A stretch of DNA of 64,000 nucleotides, taken from contig NZ_CAWLFA010000001.1 in the NCBI RefSeq assembly GCF_963860125.1, forward strand, positions 1 to 64,000, written 5' to 3'. Position 1 is the stretch's first letter. Each line of letters opens with the position of its first letter. Shown one piece after another: positions 61,952-64,000 of this stretch. This stretch comes from Picosynechococcus sp. PCC 7002 (GTDB lineage: Bacteria; Cyanobacteriota; Cyanobacteriia; Cyanobacteriales; MRBY01). A program made the translations under genes and the position numbers. The notes under the pieces were generated by a model that had not been told where the DNA came from, did not search any database, and was given only the letters and a program-made list of their open reading frames with translations.

Positions 61952-62608
61952 TCAGGTTTTAGGGGTGGCGATCGCCGCAATGCCGCAAACTTCTAAGCCC
62001 CCACGCACAAGGGTTTGTTGGGCTTCAGTGGCCGTTGTCCCCGTTGTGTAAATGTCGTCGATCAGCAAAATAGGCTGGCGCAATCCTTGGGATATGACTT
62101 TAGGGTTAAGGGAAAAAGCCCGTTGCAGTTCCCGTTGTCGTTGTGCCACCGTCAGTTCAAAGAGGGCTTGGGTTGCTTTTGGGCGTTGGAGAAGCTGGGC
62201 TTCGTAGCGCAATCCGGTGACTTGGGCAAATTGACGGGCGATAATCTCGGCTTGGTTAAAACCCCGTTGCTGTTGTTTTGCGGGGTGCATTGGGATGGGG
62301 ATAACGGTTAATTTTTGCTGGTTTGGAAAGGATTTTCGCCATTGCGAACCCAATTGGGTACCGAGCCAGCGTCCCAGTTGAGGGCAATTGTCGTATTTCA
62401 TTGTGGCGATCGCCCGTTTGAGGCTGCCGTCATACTGGCCCCAGACGAATAGCGGCAGATCGTTTTGCCAGTGACGTTTAGGATTGATGAGCTTTGTTTT
62501 TTGTAATTGGCGATCGCAGTCCCGACAGACGATATTTTCTCCAGGGCGATCGCAGAGGGGACATTTATCCTGAAGAAATAGGGAAAAGAAATCTTGAAAA
62601 AGTTTCAT
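61952..62608 (-). CDS. comF: ComF family phosphoribosyltransferase-like protein
   Basis: From ATG 62608 the product has 218 residues. The N-terminal zinc motif is CPLCDRPGENIVCRDCDRQ. The PRPP-binding segment PILLIDDIYTTGTTATEAQQTL is near residues 178-199. ComF proteins are needed for natural transformation in several bacteria and for pilus-linked DNA uptake in cyanobacteria; PCC 7002 is naturally competent. The start overlaps the stop of the upstream vapC gene (ATGA at 62605-62608), which decides against TTG 62617. Confidence 0.9.
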   Translation of the reverse strand: MKLFQDFFSLFLQDKCPLCDRPGENIVCRDCDRQLQKTKLINPKRHWQNDLPLFVWGQYDGSLKRAIATMKYDNCPQLGRWLGTQLGSQWRKSFPNQQKLTVIPIPMHPAKQQQRGFNQAEIIARQFAQVTGLRYEAQLLQRPKATQALFELTVAQRQRELQRAFSLNPKVISQGLRQPILLIDDIYTTGTTATEAQQTLVRGGLEVCGIAAIATPKT

Positions 62609-63024
62609 GATTGCCAAGGATTAACAACATCGATGCCACAATGATGAAAATCGTCAATATTGCGAGTCGCGATAATACCTTGGTTGATCAAACAAATCGC
62701 CGCAATCTGAGCATCAAACTGAGATATTGGCCTTCCTTGTCTTCGCCGCGCAGATGAAATGTCTGCAAAAGCAATGGCGGCCTCATCATCAAAAGCGAGA
62801 ATCTTATGGCGAAACTCCATTTGGAACATATTCCGAGCCGCTTGAGTGAGCTGCTCCCGTCGCTGTCCCTCTGGCAAAGTGGCAATACCATAAAGAATTT
62901 CTGCTTGAGTGATCGCTGTAATAAAAAGTTCTGTACGGTTTTTTTGGGCAATCCAAGCTTTCACCAGATGGGAGCCTTGGGGCTTCATGAGCTCAGAAAG
63001 AACATTTGTATCTAAAATAATCAC
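62605..63024 (-). CDS. VapC/FitB-type PIN-domain toxin
   Basis: The 139-residue PIN protein opens MIILDTNVLSELMKPQG with the first catalytic Asp (residue 5). It has ITQAEILYGIATLPEG with the conserved Glu and SQFDAQIAAICLINQG with the next Asp, followed by RNIDDFHHCGIDVVNPW. All acidic residues of the RNase site are present, so it is probably active. The antitoxin gene lies 6 bases upstream, and comF overlaps its stop downstream. FitB-like length and order suggest the FitAB branch. Confidence 0.9.
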   Translation of the reverse strand: MIILDTNVLSELMKPQGSHLVKAWIAQKNRTELFITAITQAEILYGIATLPEGQRREQLTQAARNMFQMEFRHKILAFDDEAAIAFADISSARRRQGRPISQFDAQIAAICLINQGIIATRNIDDFHHCGIDVVNPWQS

Positions 63025-63030
63025 CGTGCT

Positions 63031-63270
63031 TCAAGCGAGAAAGACATCGCGAATTTTTTCCCGGGGGGGTAAGGGAATTTCAAATTCATCGAATTCTTGA
63101 AAATGTTGGGCGATCGCCTCCACCAAATTTTGTGATGACTCCTCTGCAACTAAAGCTTTTTGCAATATATCAATAATTTCTGCTTCGAGGGTACGTCCAT
63201 GTTTCTGGGCACGTTCTTGTAAACGCTCGCTGAGATGCCGATCTAAATCGTGAATTGAGATGCTGGCCAT
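63031..63270 (-). CDS. FitA/VapB-type ribbon-helix-helix antitoxin
   Basis: The 79-residue protein has the RHH opening ASISIHDLDRHLSERLQERAQ with a basic helix (HGRTLEAEIIDILQKALVAEE), the DNA-binding fold of FitA/Arc antitoxins. The C-terminal part, EFEIPLPPREKIRDV, probably binds and blocks the PIN toxin. It precedes the toxin by 6 bases, as in most VapBC pairs. Such antitoxins usually repress their own operon, so the 5' region up to 63313 should hold the operator. Start ATG 63270. Confidence 0.88.
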   Translation of the reverse strand: MASISIHDLDRHLSERLQERAQKHGRTLEAEIIDILQKALVAEESSQNLVEAIAQHFQEFDEFEIPLPPREKIRDVFLA

Positions 63271-63313
63271 ATTTTTTTAGGCGTAATTGTCTAACTTCGA
63301 TTGTAATGTGTCA

Positions 63314-63342
63314 TAAAAAAACTCCCTCAGACAGAAGGAGTA
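63314..63342 (-). terminator. Rho-independent terminator of cupin gene
   Basis: On the minus strand ACTCC-TTCTGTCTGA-GGGAGT is followed by seven T. It is placed just after the stop of the cupin gene (63367). Confidence 0.8.
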
Positions 63343-63366
63343 ATCTGCACTAACGAGTGTTTTTCA

Positions 63367-64000
63367 TTACTTGGCGAATTGAATGTCTAAGGTACGCATA
63401 TAAATTTGCATCCCTGCATCCTGTACCGGAAAAACAAAGGCATCTTCGTCAGACTCATTGTGGTGGGAATGCCAAAGGCTCGGCGGCGTCACAAAGACAC
63501 TATTGGGCTGCCACATTACTTTCACTGGGTTGATGATATTGCCATCGTTATCAAGGGATTTGCCGATCAATGTGTAGGTATTTTCTTTCGCTGAAACCGC
63601 TAAATCTAAGGCAATGGAATTGTGACGGTGGGGCTTTTGGGAAGAATGGGGCGGCACCAGATTATACAAAGACCACATGGTGTGGGTGGCGGTGCGGGTT
63701 GCTTCGCTTTCGGGGTTGCCTAAAATCACACCGTTACGGTTGAGGTTGCGACGAATGCCTTCTTCCCGGATACGTTCAATTTCGCTGTTGAGATATTCGC
63801 TGGCATAGAAAGCGGGTTCAAAGCGCGGAGCAGTGGGCCGAACGCCAAGATAAGCCAACATTGGTGCGTCGTGAACCCAATAGAGCGCACTATCTTCATC
63901 GGCATAGTGGGTAACGCCTGCATTCATTGGCAGGGTAAAGGAATCACCTTTTTTCCATTCGAGCACGCCATATTCAGTTTCGGTACGCCCGGCACCACGC
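63367..64000 (-). CDS. Cupin-domain protein, N-terminus cut by window edge
   Basis: The frame is open to the right edge of the window (RGAGRTETEYGV before LEWKKGD), so the gene is partial at its 5' end. About 211 residues are visible. Cupin features include YNLVPPHSSQKPHRHNSIAL (metal-binding His pair) and VTPPSLWHSHHNESDEDAFV, which resemble dioxygenase-type cupins (gentisate dioxygenase-like), and SFTLPMNAGVTHYADED from the first domain. The enzymatic role cannot be set without the N-terminus. Confidence 0.75.
   Translation of the reverse strand, partial: RGAGRTETEYGVLEWKKGDSFTLPMNAGVTHYADEDSALYWVHDAPMLAYLGVRPTAPRFEPAFYASEYLNSEIERIREEGIRRNLNRNGVILGNPESEATRTATHTMWSLYNLVPPHSSQKPHRHNSIALDLAVSAKENTYTLIGKSLDNDGNIINPVKVMWQPNSVFVTPPSLWHSHHNESDEDAFVFPVQDAGMQIYMRTLDIQFAK

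Overview
This window looks like a cyanobacterial chromosome, very probably Synechococcus (Picosynechococcus) sp. PCC 7002 or a close relative. Three things point there. The octamer GCGATCGC (HIP1) is scattered through almost every gene. The gene set is cyanobacterial: a Ycf46-type ATPase, the lycopene cyclase-like protein CruP, DUF1995 and DUF3318 proteins, a Tax/Pix/Pil-type chemotaxis cluster, and a tmRNA tag beginning ANNIVPFARK. Two nrtS nitrate-transporter genes lie in tandem, an arrangement I remember as reported only from PCC 7002. The assignment rests on recall and is not a database match. Base 1 is the first base of dnaA; the right edge cuts a cupin gene.

Layout. 1-7 kb: dnaA, a cobalamin-binding-type protein, then a minus-strand run (arsC-like, cupin, purN, nanE, nrtS, nrtS) and a class I aldolase. 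7-9.7 kb: an AT-rich accessory patch with a Uma2 nuclease-like gene, a NUDIX hydrolase and an unrecognised 438-residue protein coupled to it by an ATGA overlap. 9.7-15.8 kb: DUF1995, metallophosphoesterase, VOC protein, Ycf46-type ATPase, rsmD and an alpha/beta hydrolase. 15.9-20 kb: a 1386-residue STAND-type NTPase with WD40 repeats. 20-23 kb: ftsQ, ftsZ and thiD. 23-29 kb: a DUF697-type GTPase, a small nucleotidyltransferase pair, glycerate kinase, LysE, CsaB and Dps. 29-38 kb: tmRNA, a CNNM/CorC protein, CysQ-type phosphatase, lysS, a nucleoside-phosphorylase-like gene, trpS, metF and phzF-like. The last carries an exact 433-bp tandem duplication of its 3' half plus terminator. 38-46 kb: ftsH and a giant tamB. 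46-49 kb: a small Ala/Pro-rich protein, cruP and a uracil-DNA-glycosylase-like gene. 49.5-59.5 kb: a five-gene chemosensory operon (PatA-type regulator, CheY, CheW, a six-GAF MCP, and a CheA-REC hybrid). 59.5-64 kb: DUF3318, an ArsR regulator, accB, efp, comF coupled to a FitAB/VapBC-type toxin-antitoxin pair, and a truncated cupin gene.

Most of the window is housekeeping: replication, division, translation, protein quality control, cofactor and nucleotide metabolism. The parts most worth a second look are the 7.6-9.6 kb NUDIX plus unknown pair, the overlapping 59-residue ORF and nucleotidyltransferase at 24.7-25.2 kb, the phzF duplication, the tandem nrtS genes, the soluble six-GAF receptor with three phytochrome-like Cys-His sites, and the vapC-comF coupling. 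No CRISPR array, insertion sequence, rRNA or tRNA gene was seen.
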